A stretch of 64,000 nt of DNA from contig JAHLJT010009419.1 of NCBI GenBank assembly GCA_031308135.1, forward strand, positions 35,457,221 through 35,521,220. Reading direction: 5' to 3'. Source of the stretch: Acheta domesticus. Taxonomy: Eukaryota; Arthropoda; Insecta; Orthoptera; Gryllidae. A model generated the notes under the pieces. The model searched no databases, had not been told where the DNA came from, and saw nothing but the letters and a program-made list of their open reading frames with translations. Position numbers and translations under genes: made by a program. Within the stretch, counting starts at the first letter, position 1. Every line of letters begins with the position of its first letter. Positions 14,801 through 24,924 of the stretch are shown piece by piece.

Positions 14801-15532
14801 GGTCCATTATCTGTCAATCTTTAATTAAAACTTCAACTCCTTAAAATGCTACTAACACAGTAATGTTTACCTTCAATGTTTTGTCCCAAGAGCCTGTCAT
14901 AAGGCAAGAGTAGGTATTGCCTTTCACCCAATGGCATGTCTTCACTGGCGCATCATGCACAGCTACTTGAATTGCTTGATTACTGTTCAAATCCCAACAC
15001 TTCACCATTTTATCACATGAAGCCATAAAAACTTTGGTGCCATCCTACAAACAAAATTTTTTAAGAAAATGACAATGGAAAATTAACCTCTTTACATTGA
15101 TATGCCACAAAATAGTTGGGAGCAGGCGAATCGGCAATAAAAACAACTTATCATTATATAAAAATATTTTTAGATTAGCTTACATCACTCCAGCAAACAT
15201 CCAAAACGGGGCCTTGCATTGTTTGCATTGACTTTGGAATTGTTTTGCCAGTTTGTTCCACTTCCCAACATCGGACCTAAATCCAAACTAGTTAACATTA
15301 TATTGCATCATACAACACAATTGAACTCAAAATTATAAGTCAATCTTACATTATTGTCCCAACTACCAGCAATCAAAAAATTCTGGGGTATAGTCGCGGG
15401 GCTAAATGCAAGAGATGACACAGAATCATCAGGAGGAGAAGTAACTTCGAAATCTTTCATTGGATTAGCTGATGAAGGGGTAGGTGTCGCGCCGAAGCTC
15501 GACGAAGTACCCATTGCGCTTTGATTGAACAT
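5867..15532 (-). CDS. Rae1: Rae1, mRNA export factor / nucleoporin WD40 protein
   Basis: Coding exons on the minus strand: 15532-15350, 15276-15184, 15044-14871, 12723-12652, 11583-11430, 8271-8141, 6224-6030 and 5953-5867. Every intron is GT-AG. The exons sum to 1089 bp, giving 362 residues plus a TGA stop, close to the roughly 350-370 residues of known Rae1. The protein opens with a Gly/Ser/Thr-rich tail, then NPMKDFEV, then WD40 blades with motifs such as [31 protein letters not shown] and [14 protein letters not shown], and ends [12 protein letters not shown]. In the family Rae1/Gle2 forms a seven-bladed propeller that binds the GLEBS motif of Nup98, acts in mRNA export at the nuclear pore, and also works at the spindle. 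The start ATG lies 14 bases inside exon 2. Intron 4 carries a family A repeat. Confidence 0.97.
6231..8140 (-). other. Rae1 intron 7
   Basis: This intron separates the exons ending at 8141 and starting at 6224. The minus strand at about 6700-6400 holds a slightly protein-like stretch (a Cys-containing [19 protein letters not shown] frame broken by stops) that may be an old element remnant. I cannot name it. Confidence 0.35.
10756..11078 (-). pseudogene. Degraded zinc-finger-like fragment in Rae1 intron 6
   Basis: Two overlapping minus-strand frames, offset by a shift near 10900, read like one broken protein. The second contains [19 protein letters not shown], a Cys-x2-Cys followed by an Asn/Leu helix, which resembles the N-terminal BED-type fingers of hAT-derived transposases and their domesticated relatives. 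The paired His residues are not evident. The segment is GC-richer than the intron. Treat this as a guess at a decayed transposase N-terminus. Confidence 0.25.
12930..14020 (+). repeat. Family A repeat, copy in Rae1 intron 4
   Basis: The copy begins after a T-run with ...GAGTAATGTAGTAGAGAGAAAGTTTGG and TAATGCTGCGG, then TTTTGGGGTCTTGATACC, the GTCTATTCATCTGACTGTCG segment, GAAGCCCCAGGGACATTTTC and TTTCTCAAAAATTACTC. The same ordered blocks occur in the copies near 19437, 42241 and 42898. It has no open frame. It is more diverged than the 40.7-44.2 kb copies, so probably older. Confidence 0.6.
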
Positions 15533-15546
15533 TTTGGCTAATTTAT

Positions 15547-15654
15547 CTGAAACAATACCATGATACACAAGATAAACGTGGTTTACAAGATTCATGAAAT
15601 AAAAAGTGATAAACCGTTCTATTACAATATTGAATCACATCGTCATCAGATTAC
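15547..15654 (-). other. Rae1 intron 1 in the 5' UTR
   Basis: A donor TTCAG|GTAATC at 15654 and an acceptor ATTGTTTCAG at 15547 bound a 108-bp intron 14 bases before the Rae1 ATG. The exon upstream of 15655 would be untranslated. Its 5' limit, probably near 15750, is not visible: I found no clear TATA box or initiator. Confidence 0.55.
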
Positions 15655-15876
15655 CTGAATAAAACGAATAACAAATACAGATGCTGTAGTATCTTGTTCG
15701 AAGATATAAATAACGAATTATAAATATTATTGATATAAACCGGTATGAACTCAGAAATCAGTTTACTTCATCCCTCCGGCTCACAATAAACATGTAACAG
15801 AACATCCAATACTATTCCAATGAATCTACTTATCCTCTTCTTATTTACCCCAAGTCTCCACCTTTTGAGCTGCTTC

Positions 15877-15922
15877 TCAGTACAGAGCACTCATGTACAT
15901 CCAGCCACTACCGTTTGGGGCG
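15877..15922 (-). CDS. Possible short terminal exon upstream of Rae1
   Basis: After an acceptor GATCCTAG the minus strand reads one base plus APNGSGWMYMSALY and a TGA. It could be the last exon of the putative gene whose pieces lie at 16246-16413 and 17034-17115. The splice phases do not match simply, so this is weak. Confidence 0.15.
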
Positions 15923-15956
15923 CTAGGATCGTCCAATTTTTTTCGTGCTATTTTAT

Positions 15957-16045
15957 ATACAGTAATCCCTCAACATTCGTGAGAGTTCGGTCCCCAAAAA
16001 GCATCGTGAATGTCAAATCCGCGTATGTTGAGACCATCTTTTAAT
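15957..16045 (+). mobile_element. Pogo/Tigger-like terminal sequence
   Basis: TACAGTAATCCCTCAACATT followed by ...GAGAGTTCGGTCCCC and CATCGTGAATGTCAAATCCGC resembles the CAGTARTCCCTC ends of pogo/Tigger-type mariner MITEs, starting with the TA target. I did not find the matching opposite terminus, so it is probably a truncated copy. Confidence 0.4.
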
Positions 16046-16245
16046 GAAGAAAGGTGTGTTAGGTTCCTGGATATCGAAAAGCTGTCTAAAAAGAGAAAAA
16101 AAAATCTGTCAATCTCAGTAGAACTGAATAAGCGCTACTACAAAATTCACTATTAACATCCCAAAGAGAAGAAAAAACAATACTTGAAACATATTTCAAA
16201 GTTGAAAGTGATTGGGTATAAGATTTGGTGATTTTGTTTTATCAC

Positions 16246-16413
16246 CCTCCTCGTGCTAATATCCCAAAATGGAAGAGTTGCTGCTTCTATTTCTCTATTA
16301 AATTTCGAAGTTATTTCCATGTTCGGATCACATTCGAATGCCTTTTCCACCGGAGGTTGTTGAAGATTTAGAACGTCATTAACCGTTTTGAAGTTACTCC
16401 AGAACCCAGTTTC
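16246..16413 (-). CDS. Exon-like segment, possible gene upstream of Rae1
   Basis: The minus strand is open for 56 codons and reads like coding sequence: GFWSNFKTVNDVLNLQQPP..., then FECDPNMEITSKFNREI and ATLPFWDISTRR. A stop sits just upstream in the same frame (about 16420), so an acceptor is needed there; the candidate is AACGGAG. The candidate donor is GTGATA at 16245, which is not ideal. I do not recognise the protein. The same-strand first exon at 17034-17115 may belong to the same small gene, but the phases seen do not join without a missing exon. Confidence 0.35.
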
Positions 16414-16669
16414 GCTCCGTTACGTTCGATATAAAATTCCTTTCGCAAAAATAACCAAACTCTCCACTCTTCTCTCAACTAGAGAAGCCAGGGCTCAAGA
16501 AAACCTGCGCGTATTTATACTAGTGATGATAACGAAATAAAATTACTGAATTTTGAAATCCTCAACAGGGAGAGAACCGAAAGGAATTTTCAGTAAATGT
16601 TGCATTGTATCCACTGTCAGAAAAATAAAACACATAAAGAAAACTGTCAGTCTTACGCACGTCAATTAC

Positions 16670-16702
16670 CAGCAGCAACAGCAACAACAAAAACAACAAC
16701 AC
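16670..16702 (+). repeat. CAR trinucleotide repeat
   Basis: Run of CAG/CAA triplets (CAGCAGCAACAGCAACAACA and onward). Confidence 0.8.
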
Positions 16703-16807
16703 TTAAGTAAGTATCCATCACCGCTTTTTGTACTCACCACACACAAAGAAGCTCCCTGGAAGCTCCCAAATGACCAGGGAATTTTGGCGGAAGAGTATTG
16801 CGTGCGT

Positions 16808-16808
16808 A

Positions 16809-16842
<34 letters not shown>
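16808..16842 (+). repeat. (GA)n microsatellite
   Basis: About 17 uninterrupted GA units. Confidence 0.9.
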
Positions 16843-16846
<4 letters not shown>

Positions 16847-17033
16847 GGATTTCTTCCAAAACAGCCAACTTTACACAAAACAAACTGCACTCTTCAAACG
16901 AACATTTTTAATCAAAAAAACTTTAATCGAATGAAAATAATTTCGCCAAATAGAGATAAATAAAGAATTAAATACCGGCAAGTATTGACTGAACTTGTGT
17001 ACTGTCAATAACAAGCGATATCCATAAAATTAC

Positions 17034-17115
17034 CTTGCGCCGAGTCAGACGAAGACAGAATATTGGGATTCCCCGGAGACTCCCTCCGTCGCCGAGCAGC
17101 TCTAAACAGCGCCAT
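17034..17115 (-). CDS. Candidate first coding exon, unknown protein
   Basis: The minus strand shows a good start context (ACGAAAATGGCG) followed by MALFRAARRRRESPGNPNIL and SSSDSAQ, then a donor CAAG|GTAATT at 17033 in phase 1. The codons are GC-rich and the basic, serine-rich start could be a mitochondrial or nuclear targeting tail. The segment sits in a small GC island just before the palindrome at 17219 and points toward Rae1. Only about 1.3 kb separates it from the Rae1 first exon, so the gene would have to be small. Function is unknown. Confidence 0.4.
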
Positions 17116-17218
17116 TTTCGTTGTCCAACAAAGACACATGCTTCCCGTATTAAATCAAAGGGCCAAAGAGTAAATTGCAGTAAACCCAATTAACACAGCC
17201 ACGATGCAAGAGCATGGG

Positions 17219-17552
<334 letters not shown>

Positions 17553-17559
17553 GCAGATA

Positions 17560-18950
17560 TCTACTCTTGCGAGCTTACTTTATCTCAGGGCAGTGGGATC
17601 TTTTGGGGTGTAGAGAGCAATCCAAAACACAGGAACACAAATAACAGTAAAACAAAGTTTAATTACTTCAAATATAATAACCAAATCTACTACACATAAA
17701 TCATCATCATCCTCCTTGAACTTTTCAAAACGTACCATCAACACACACAATATTCTCTTTAAATCAAAATAACCAAAGTCACTTCAAATTCTACACACTG
17801 AATTACTGTTCATTGAAATAAGGAATTCTTTTGAAATGAAACTGATTAAATTTACTTCCACTCTTAACTCAATAACTGCGTACTCTTTACCATTCTTATT
17901 TCAAATTTGTTTTTCCTAAAATTACCTGAACAATTAACGTGCTCTGTGGCACGACTTCCTCCACACTTCAATGCAATTATTACTACATAAATTTACTTCA
18001 ATTCATTGACAAATCTAACAGGTAATCAGACGTCAAAATGGCTAGTGCATTTCTGATTGCGACTGAAAGTTATTTCACCTTCATAGTCCAGTACCTCCCC
18101 TTATAACTTCTCTTAACATTTTCTTTCAACGCGGCGCGAACTTGACCTAGATTTTGCTTGCACTGTTACCTCCGCCCCACGCGTTGAGTTGGCCTTACGT
18201 CTGGTCGCTGGCTGCCGCGCGAACGCTGCCGGCACGTGCAACGGAAGTCGCGGCCTCGCCTCTGCTGACTCGCTGCCTTCGCGCCCCCGTCTTACTCTCT
18301 TCCGCTCCCGGCGCCGTCCCTCTTCTTCTGTCTTCTCTTCCCGGCTACGTCCCTCTTCTATCTTCTGCTCCCAGCTCCGTCCTCCTCTTCTGTCTTCTCT
18401 CCCGGCTCCGTCTCCTTCGTCCGATTTCGAACGGTCCTCGCCCGTCTCCAAATCTCGTTCGGCACGTTCTTTGCTCGTGCCCAGTGTTTTCGTACGCCGG
18501 CGTGATGTGTGGTTTTCGCCGCGTACCAGTTTTCTCTCTCACTCCAGCTGCAGATTTTGTGGTTTAATCTGAGCATCAACTTGTGTCGCAAATTTCACAG
18601 GTGATCTCCTTCACGGTGCCGTAACTGAAGAAAAGCTTTCTTGAATATTCAACAAATTCGCGGACGACTAACTAGACGCCTTTCTGACGCCGAACACTCC
18701 TAACTAATGATGTTCTTACGAATAATACGTTGCAATCGGCGACCGTTGCTTCGGCGATGGAGTGAACCAGCAGAGCCACTTCCACGGACGTAAACTCAAG
18801 AGACGCTTCCGCTTGCGGACTCGCGTCCGCAGGCGACAATTTCCTCGTCCGCGGGCGCGCCCTTTTTAAAACTGAGCCGCGCTCTCTTCCCCGTTCTTTT
18901 ATGGTGTTTTATGGTGCGTGGGCACCTGTAACGAACCTCTGAACTCACGT
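17560..18950. other. GC-rich, pyrimidine-rich block 1 with minisatellite
   Basis: An AT-rich lead (17600-18100) is followed by a strongly C/T-rich, CpG-containing stretch to about 18950. At 18298-18420 four imperfect copies of a roughly 32-bp unit (CTCCCGGCTCCGTCC..TCTTCTGTCTTC) are arrayed. Open frames on both strands here are low-complexity by-products of composition. Blocks at 31020, 50200 and 52140 are similar in composition. LTRs, or 5' regions of elements or genes, are possible, but no boundaries are certain. Confidence 0.45.
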
Positions 18951-19189
18951 TCATCACATTATATATATATATGATTTGCAAGAAATCGTATTGGAACCAA
19001 AGAGTGTCAAACTGGCGCTCTCTCCGGTGTCTGGTGCCTTGCCACGAATTGCACCACGCTCTTGCACCTTGGCTGGCTTGGGTGGGGTACCAGCGCCGGA
19101 CCAGCAAAAAGTCAATAGAATGTTCAAGAAGTTCCTCTTTCTCCTTCCACTCCCTTTCTTTCCCCACCTCTCCCTGCCTTTCTCTGTCC

Positions 19190-19436
19190 CTGTCTCTTCT
19201 CTGTCCCTCACATTTACATTTACTTTCTGATTCTGCACGTCTCTGAGCAGGTGGAATATCGAGAAGTGTCGGATCAGCAAAAAATGCAATAGAATGTTCA
19301 AGAAGATCTCATCCTGTAGATTACGATGCGAAAAACGCTTCTTTGCGGTCTTTGGACTCAAAATTGTAGTTTTGAATGCCCTAGAACGCTTCGTTGAGGA
19401 GTTATTTAACAACATAGATTAGCGTTGGGGGTTGCA
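19190..19436 (+). repeat. Family B repeat, copy 1
   Basis: Contains CTTTCTGATTCTGCACGTCT, then AATAGAATGTTCAAGAAG, GTAGATTACGATGCGAAAAA, a CTTTGGACTCAAAATT segment and CCTAGAACGCTTCG. The same blocks occur in order at 62455-62705 and, in part, at 49175-49335. The GGACCAGCAAAAAGTCAATA segment is also repeated just upstream at 19094. It abuts a family A head at 19437. Confidence 0.65.
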
Positions 19437-19850
19437 TTTGGATGAATATTTAGTTTTACTTTCCCGTATACGTACGTATATATGGAGTGTGTAGTATAGG
19501 GAAATGTACGTAATGCTGCGGAAAATCGATTTCGAGCTTTTAACGGAAATACATGTTTTGGGGTCCTCTGATGTCGAAAAAAGTGTTTTTTCGAAACGTC
19601 TGTCAGTCCGTTTGTCCGTCCGTCTGTCCGTCCGCCTGTCCATCCGTCAGTCTGTGAACCACACTAAAGCCTAAACAATACGTACGATTTGGATGCTTTC
19701 AAAATGGATATTCGCTGGTTAATTTACTTCCACTCGAGGTGCCGCGAATTTTGAAAAACTTTCTTCAAAATTTGGGGGGTACTTTACATGAAGCACTCTG
19801 GACACTTCCAAAATTTTCCCAACGGCTCCAAATTTTTTCTTTACATTTAA
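19437..19850 (+). repeat. Family A repeat, head fragment
   Basis: Starts ACTTTCCCGTATACGTACGT, then ...GTAGTATAGGGAAATGTACG, AATGCTGCGGAAAATCGATT, TTTTGGGGTCCTCTGATGTC and an expanded GTCCGTCTGTCCGTCCG run. It stops near 19850, where it is joined to an inverted tail piece. Confidence 0.7.
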
Positions 19851-20345
19851 ACTAGTGTTGCTACAGAATGACGCAGACTTTCCCGTTTTAGTTTTCTATT
19901 TCCTTGGGTCTTCGCTAGCTATTTAAATTTGCCACATACTCTTTTTGCCAGCTGTCATCTATCATCGCCGAAAGTACATTTTTTGTCATTTTCTTAATTT
20001 TTCCGTTTCCTATTGGTAGAACGGAGATATTTATTTTAGAATATAAAAGAGCTCAGAAACTTAATCCTAAATGGCAATTTTCTTTTAAAAATTATGTGCC
20101 GTTTTAAAGAAAATTGGGTTTTAGCGCTACTAAAAATGCGAAATTTGTAGTTTTCAAAATACTTTATTTGAAGTTATTTGAAGCACTTACACTCACAAAT
20201 AAAATAATCTTTACAAATTGCTGGTAATGTGCATATTAAAGATGTGAGAGATCTTTTAAAAAAATTACATTTATATAATTTTTGGAAAAAAACTCAAAAT
20301 AAACTTTATGTCATATTCAAGAGTGTAATTAGCACTATCCGTTTA
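19851..20345 (-). repeat. Family A repeat, inverted tail fragment
   Basis: Begins ACTAGTGTTGCTACAGAATG, the reverse complement of the tail seen at 44190-44213, then CAGACTTTCCCGTTTTAGTT and TGCCAGCTGTCATCTATC. With the inverted head at 23714-23776 this looks like one minus-strand copy that was split by the retrovirus-like element. Confidence 0.65.
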
Positions 20346-20349
20346 CAAA

Positions 20350-20837
20350 AGAGTGAAGAAAAAATTTGCAGCCATATATGAGGTGGAACCCATAGAAGTA
20401 AGAAATGAATTAGCAACCAGTATCGACCATACCAGTTGGCTGGGCATTACACCCCGCCCATGCGGCGGCCTAGGACACCGGGCCGCACCCTATTCTCTGA
20501 ACCGGGGGAAGATGCTGTAGAGCTATTGGAGAAAGCACCAGAGCCAGACTACTCCACGTGTGGGCGCCCCAATGCAGAGGACGCCCACGCTTTACACCAA
20601 CCATCCTCAGACGCTACGGCCGGCCGCAACACCATCGTTACACGGCGGCTGCTGGCGGAACTCTCCAACCAGCAATCCACACATCTGCACCTTCGCTAAG
20701 AGCCTCCCACAAGCGGCACAACCAACGAAGGCGCAAGGCTTACCGACAAAAGAGAGGGCGAAAAGACAAACATGAACTGGACAGAATAGACAGTCAGCAT
20801 TTCTCCCAACACTCATAGTGCCTTGTTTTTTTCTTGT
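20350..20837 (+). pseudogene. Truncated pol tail and leader of an endogenous retrovirus-like element
   Basis: From about 20346 a frame reading VKKKFAAIYEVEPIEVRNEL resembles the C-terminal end of an integrase (basic-hydrophobic followed by E-P). It becomes GC-rich and then stops. No protease, reverse transcriptase, RNase H or zinc-binding integrase core is present, so the 5' LTR, gag and most of pol have been lost. Assignment rests mainly on position before the envelope gene. Confidence 0.4.
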
Positions 20838-20839
20838 AG
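20838..20839 (+). promoter_or_regulatory. Candidate splice acceptor for envelope mRNA
   Basis: TTGTTTTTTTCTTGTAG ends four bases before the envelope ATG at 20844. The long pyrimidine tract fits the subgenomic envelope splicing known for retroviruses and errantiviruses. Confidence 0.5.
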
Positions 20840-20843
20840 CACA

Positions 20844-22547
20844 ATGCAGATCCAGCCGTCCGCAGTGGTATTCCTGATGGTGGCCATCTTCCAAGCGAGA
20901 TCCGCAGCTCCTGGGATGCTCTTCGTACCTCAGCAGGAACTGACATTTGCAACCGCCGAATGGATAGTGCATTTGGACCTTCACATCCCTGAGCTGCGAC
21001 AAGCAGTAAGTGCTGTAAGCAAGCAGGGAAGTGACTTCCGTCAATATGTTGAAGCAACCACCGGGGCGAGACTCAACTTATCTTTTCTGTTGCGTAATAT
21101 ATCAGATGAATATGTAAAGACAGTAGATAGCAGGTTAGCTTCACTATCACGGGAGATAACCTTACTTGAGAGAGACGAGCCGATCCCTTGCCAATCTAGA
21201 GGGGCTTCACTATTTGGTCGGTACAGCCACCGCAGACCAGATCAGACATCTGAAAAAAGACATCGATCGCTTATCGGAAGCCACGAGGCAAACCTTAGAT
21301 GCTAGGTATTCATTTTTAAGCAATGCATCTGGTACGTTGAAAAGGCATGACGCTCTGCTATCCCAGACTTCCCTCGCCCTCCAACTTGTTAAGAACGTCT
21401 CTGACAAAACAGAGAGGGTGCTTGCTCGCACTCGGTCGCAAACGAGAATTACCAATAAATTATTTAGCGTGACGCATGTAGCATTTTGTTCTCTTTCGCG
21501 TCACATTCACGAGCTACATTCAGAAATCCATAGTTGCAAAGAACGGGTCATGCTGGCGGAGCTAGGACAACTAACGCCCTCCCTCCTCCCGTCCGATCAA
21601 TTCAGGAGCTTACGGCAGGCAGCAAATCAAAAGCTGCCCGCCGGCATGTTGATCGTCAACTTCCCGCACGACAACATACTTTCTGCTTACAAGGTAGCCA
21701 GAACCCACGTTCTGCGGTATAATGATGGACTGCATATAATCATAATTTTACCACTGCACAGACAAGGACAATACTTCAGGGTTTTCAGAGCTTATCCGTT
21801 CCCCATGGCGACGGAGAACGGCAGCGAACCAGTAGTATTTCGCCCAGACGCACAAAACTTAGCAGTACCCGAGTCCCTGAATTTCTGAAACTACCGGCAG
21901 ATGACGCCACTCCCTGCACAAAGACTAACCCCCTGATCTGCCCACCTCTTTATCCGGTCTTCCTCACGAGCTCCTGCAGCATAGCCGTGTTTTCAAACAA
22001 CACAGAACATATTAAGATGAACTGTGGAACAGGAATAACGATTAAGGAATTTGCAAACTTTATTCCGGGTGAAATGCCGGGTAAGTGGTATTACATAGTA
22101 AGCAGCCCGACGACATTAACGGTCACTTGCCCTGACGAATCCCTCCGCATCTTCATTAAACACCAAGGAAGTCTGGTACTGGCTCCGGCATGCTCAGCAA
22201 TGACTAACAATCATTATCTGCCCCCGACCCCTGCCATGATGGAGATCAGTTATTCGATCGACATGAAGGTGACAGTTGAGCCACTGGCAAACGTGGACGC
22301 TCAATTGATTGATCGCACCTATCTCACTATAGCAAATCAGTCACATATTCTAAAACACGTATTGACGACGATCGAACAACTGGATACCCACCTCGTGCCA
22401 ATAGTACCTCTGGCCAACATTAAGGAAAATGTGAAGTTGTTTGTCCCACTAGAATCCAGGATGAAACATGTTCATTACTCCGGACTAGCATTGTTAATAA
22501 TAACGGTCATTATAGCCGGAATCCTGATAATTCGAGCCAGGTGTTGA
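20844..22547 (+). pseudogene. env: Endogenous retrovirus-like envelope (baculovirus F-type), broken
   Basis: The gene starts at ATG 20844 with a hydrophobic signal peptide. It continues in that frame to about 21165-21300, shifts to a second frame that ends at a stop at 21888, and resumes in the first frame to a stop at 22547. At least two frame disruptions therefore make it non-functional. Around 21210 there is an LVGTAT-type segment followed by a heptad-like helix; near 21650-21790 comes a segment typical of the Baculo_F/errantivirus envelope family. A single hydrophobic helix of about 20 residues just before the C-terminus is the expected membrane anchor. In the family this protein is the virion fusion glycoprotein. 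GC content is higher than the surroundings, consistent with a fairly recent insertion. Confidence 0.75.
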
Positions 22548-22974
22548 AAGGAAAGGGTAACTCGATTCAAGTAAGGTCTCTCCCGGCACGGCAATATATA
22601 TTGTGAACACCCTACAACCTACTTAAACGAATGAACAGCAAGTACAGCATAAGCCCTTGTTTCCAGTGCTAAGCAAGTGTTAATGAGAAGAAAATTAAGG
22701 TGTTAGTGTTCAGTCAGAAGAAGACAAGAAAGTTGTCAGTGTACAGTGAGAAGAAACAAAAGTGCTAGTGTTAAGTGAAAAAAAAGAACATATATACGAA
22801 TATAGGGGGAAAAATAAGTGTTATTGTTAAAATTGGTTTTAAGCTTCTTTATATGTATATATGTTTAAGTTTCTGTACCTAACGAATGGTCTTGTATCTC
22901 TTTTCTGTAATGAGTTATATAATGTAAGTACCTAGATCAGACCTTATATCTGTAAGTACGAATAGAATAACTAG
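22548..22974 (+). other. Envelope-LTR spacer with imperfect repeats
   Basis: Between the envelope stop and the LTR, at about 22665-22795, three decaying units of roughly 30 bases repeat (GTTAGTGTTCAGTCAGAAG, GTCAGTGTACAGTGAGAAG, GCTAGTGTTAAGTGAAAA). A polypurine tract directly before the LTR is weak (GAATAGAATAACTAG). Confidence 0.5.
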
Positions 22975-23282
22975 TGTCACGTGCCTCCTGTTTTCGCCGG
23001 CTGGGTGATGTCCCCAGGCGACATTGCCGCAAAACGGATTGCTACAGAGCAGGCCTTATCGGGTCCGGGCGCCGGGGCGGCCCAGCGGCCGGTGAGGTCA
23101 GCGTGGTGTCATCCCCTACTGAAGGGCGCCGTGACACACAGGGCGCCATGACGCACAGGGCATACGGGCGCACTTTGACCGCCTCCCCGGCGTGAACTCT
23201 GTACTGTAAGGGATGGCCAAACTCACGCCGGGGATGGCAGCAACCCCAAGTGAGTCAGGACACCCCTTGCTCCGAGGGCTGG

Positions 23283-23289
23283 TATATAA
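23283..23289 (+). promoter_or_regulatory. LTR TATA box
   Basis: TATATAA in the GC-rich LTR, followed about 25-30 bases on by AGCTAGCTAGACAGAG as the likely start region. Confidence 0.6.
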
Positions 23290-23649
23290 TCAGCGCCCTC
23301 GGAGCTAGCTAGACAGAGTGTGGTATACAGCAGTGTGTGGGAGCAGACGTCGAGAGAGCTCTTCGCCGGCAGCGCCTAGTGTCGGGGAGACCAGTTGGAA
23401 GGGTGGGCCGCCAGCGGCGAAGGCACTGCATAGGACTCCTGACCGCGGCTTACGGGCCGTTTGGCCAGGCGGACCGCTAGTGCCGGATCCACTGTGTAGC
23501 ACTCCTGACCGTGGCCTTCTCGGTCTCTGGGGCCGCTGTCTGCGCTTCGAGAACGGAACAACCCTGCCTTAGTGCAACGAAGACGCCGGAGCCGACGGAC
23601 GCAGGGGCACGTGTGACATGAGGAGCAGGGGCCAACATGTAAGCTGGAA

Positions 23650-23655
23650 AATAAA
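23650..23655 (+). terminator. LTR poly(A) signal
   Basis: AATAAA about 58 bases before the LTR 3' border. Confidence 0.6.
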
Positions 23656-23713
23656 CGTACTTGTTAAATCAGAACTACGCTTGTACTTCATCCCTTTATG
23701 ACCCGTCGCGACA

Positions 23714-24222
23714 ATTGCGTAACTTTCCCTATACTACGTATATCACTCCGTGTATACGTACGTATACGGGAAAGTAAACATTATCAGTACAATAAAATTA
23801 TTTAAATCATTACGTAAAAATAGAGATAAATAGGCATACGTCCAATTTTCACGGTTAACTCTGAATTTTCGAAAGAATCAACAAGTGGGGCTACAGAATG
23901 GCACAGTCTTTCCCGTTTTAGTTTTCTGTTTCGTCTGGTCTCGGCTAGCTTTTCGGACTTGCCAATACTTTTGACAGCTGCCATCTATCGCCACCCAAAC
24001 TACATTTTTTCGATATTTTCTTAAGTTTTCGGTTTTCCAATAGTAGAACAAAACCATTATTTTAAGAATATAAAAATAATTAAACTTTGCCCTAAATGGC
24101 AATTTTCGTTGAAAAATTTGAAGCCGTTTCAAGAAAATGTCGTTTAAGCGCTACCGTAAATGCGAAATTTGAAGCTCTTTTTTTACAGAAACGTTTTGAG
24201 TATTGGAAAAACTTCATTTGAT
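23714..24222 (-). repeat. Family A repeat pieces, inverted
   Basis: 23714-23776 is an inverted head (AACTTTCCCTATACTACGTA ... GTATACGGGAAAGT). After a short segment with CAATTTTCACGGTTAACTCT, 23885 onward is an inverted tail: GCTACAGAATGGCACAGTCT, TTTCCCGTTTTAG, GACAGCTGCCATCTATCGCC. At least two copies are therefore rearranged here. Confidence 0.6.
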
Positions 24223-24338
24223 TGAATATATTTGTTCAGAAAGAAAAATTAAGTGACAAATAAAAAAGCACCCAATTTACACAATTCGACTGCTTTTCTA
24301 TTTCTCGCTTAATTTTTCTCTCTGAGCAAATATATTCA
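24223..24338. repeat. Imperfect inverted repeat, 49-bp arms
   Basis: Arms 24223-24271 and 24290-24338 pair with few mismatches (TGAATATATTTGTTCAGAAA against its complement ending CTGAGCAAATATATTCA) around an 18-base loop. AT-rich and noncoding. Confidence 0.8.
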
Positions 24339-24924
24339 TTTCTTTTGTAAATAACAAACAACTTATATGTTTCTGGAGTGTTTCTATGCTTCTATAATTC
24401 AAATTGTGTTTAGAAATCAATTTTCAAACCAACTTTTGAGTGCTTATTGCTGCCCAACCATTCAGAATATGCACGTAGTTCGGAATATCCACGTATAGAC
24501 GGCGTAAGGGACAAACGTTTATTTGAATTAATAATTAACGTTAATTGTGAAAACATCAATATTCAAAGTTTCGTCTACATTAGTAACGGAAAGACTTGAA
24601 CTTTATATTTCAAATTGTCGAAGTGGTGAATTTCTTGGCCTTTCAACAGATAAAGTATAGCAATCTAATTGTATTTATTAGTTTGCAGCTTCAATCTATT
24701 ACATTAAACACACTGAACGCTTTTTGGATTTAATTAATCACATTTAAATACTAATTAGAATCAGATCACCGTTATTTTTAAATAAATACGTAACTTAATT
24801 TAAATAAGTTAATACAATTAAATTAAAAAGATAGTTTAGGGAGTAGGTTTTTTTTGTAGTATTCGGAATTCACATCTATTTTTTTATTTTCATATTTTCC
24901 ACGGACTTGACACGCATTCGTGAC
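24339..24924 (+). other. AT-rich segment upstream of LINE ORF1
   Basis: No open frame. It may include the 5' UTR of the LINE starting at 24925. No 5' end or internal promoter is recognisable. Confidence 0.3.

Larger units (their letters stand above)
22975..23713 (+). mobile_element. 3' LTR, 739 bp
   Basis: Starts TGTCACG and ends CGCGACA, so the termini are TG...CA with short inverted repeats. It contains a TATA box (TATATAA, 23283-23289) and AATAAA (23650-23655), so U3, R and U5 are all present. It is GC-rich, unlike its flanks. The right flank ATTGCGTAACTTTCCC is the reverse complement of the family A head, which fixes the right border. No matching 5' LTR is in the window. Confidence 0.75.

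Noticed and set aside
16666..16963. Glutamine-rich plus-strand frame of 136 codons
   Set aside because: Spans a CAR repeat and a GA repeat; coding signal is only microsatellite translation.
18113..18572. Long open frames on both strands in GC-rich block 1
   Set aside because: Low-complexity Arg/Glu or Leu/Pro/Ser translations of a pyrimidine-rich minisatellite, with no domain.
20607..21057. Minus-strand frames of 87-145 codons across the envelope region
   Set aside because: Antisense shadows of the GC-richer envelope gene and pol tail.
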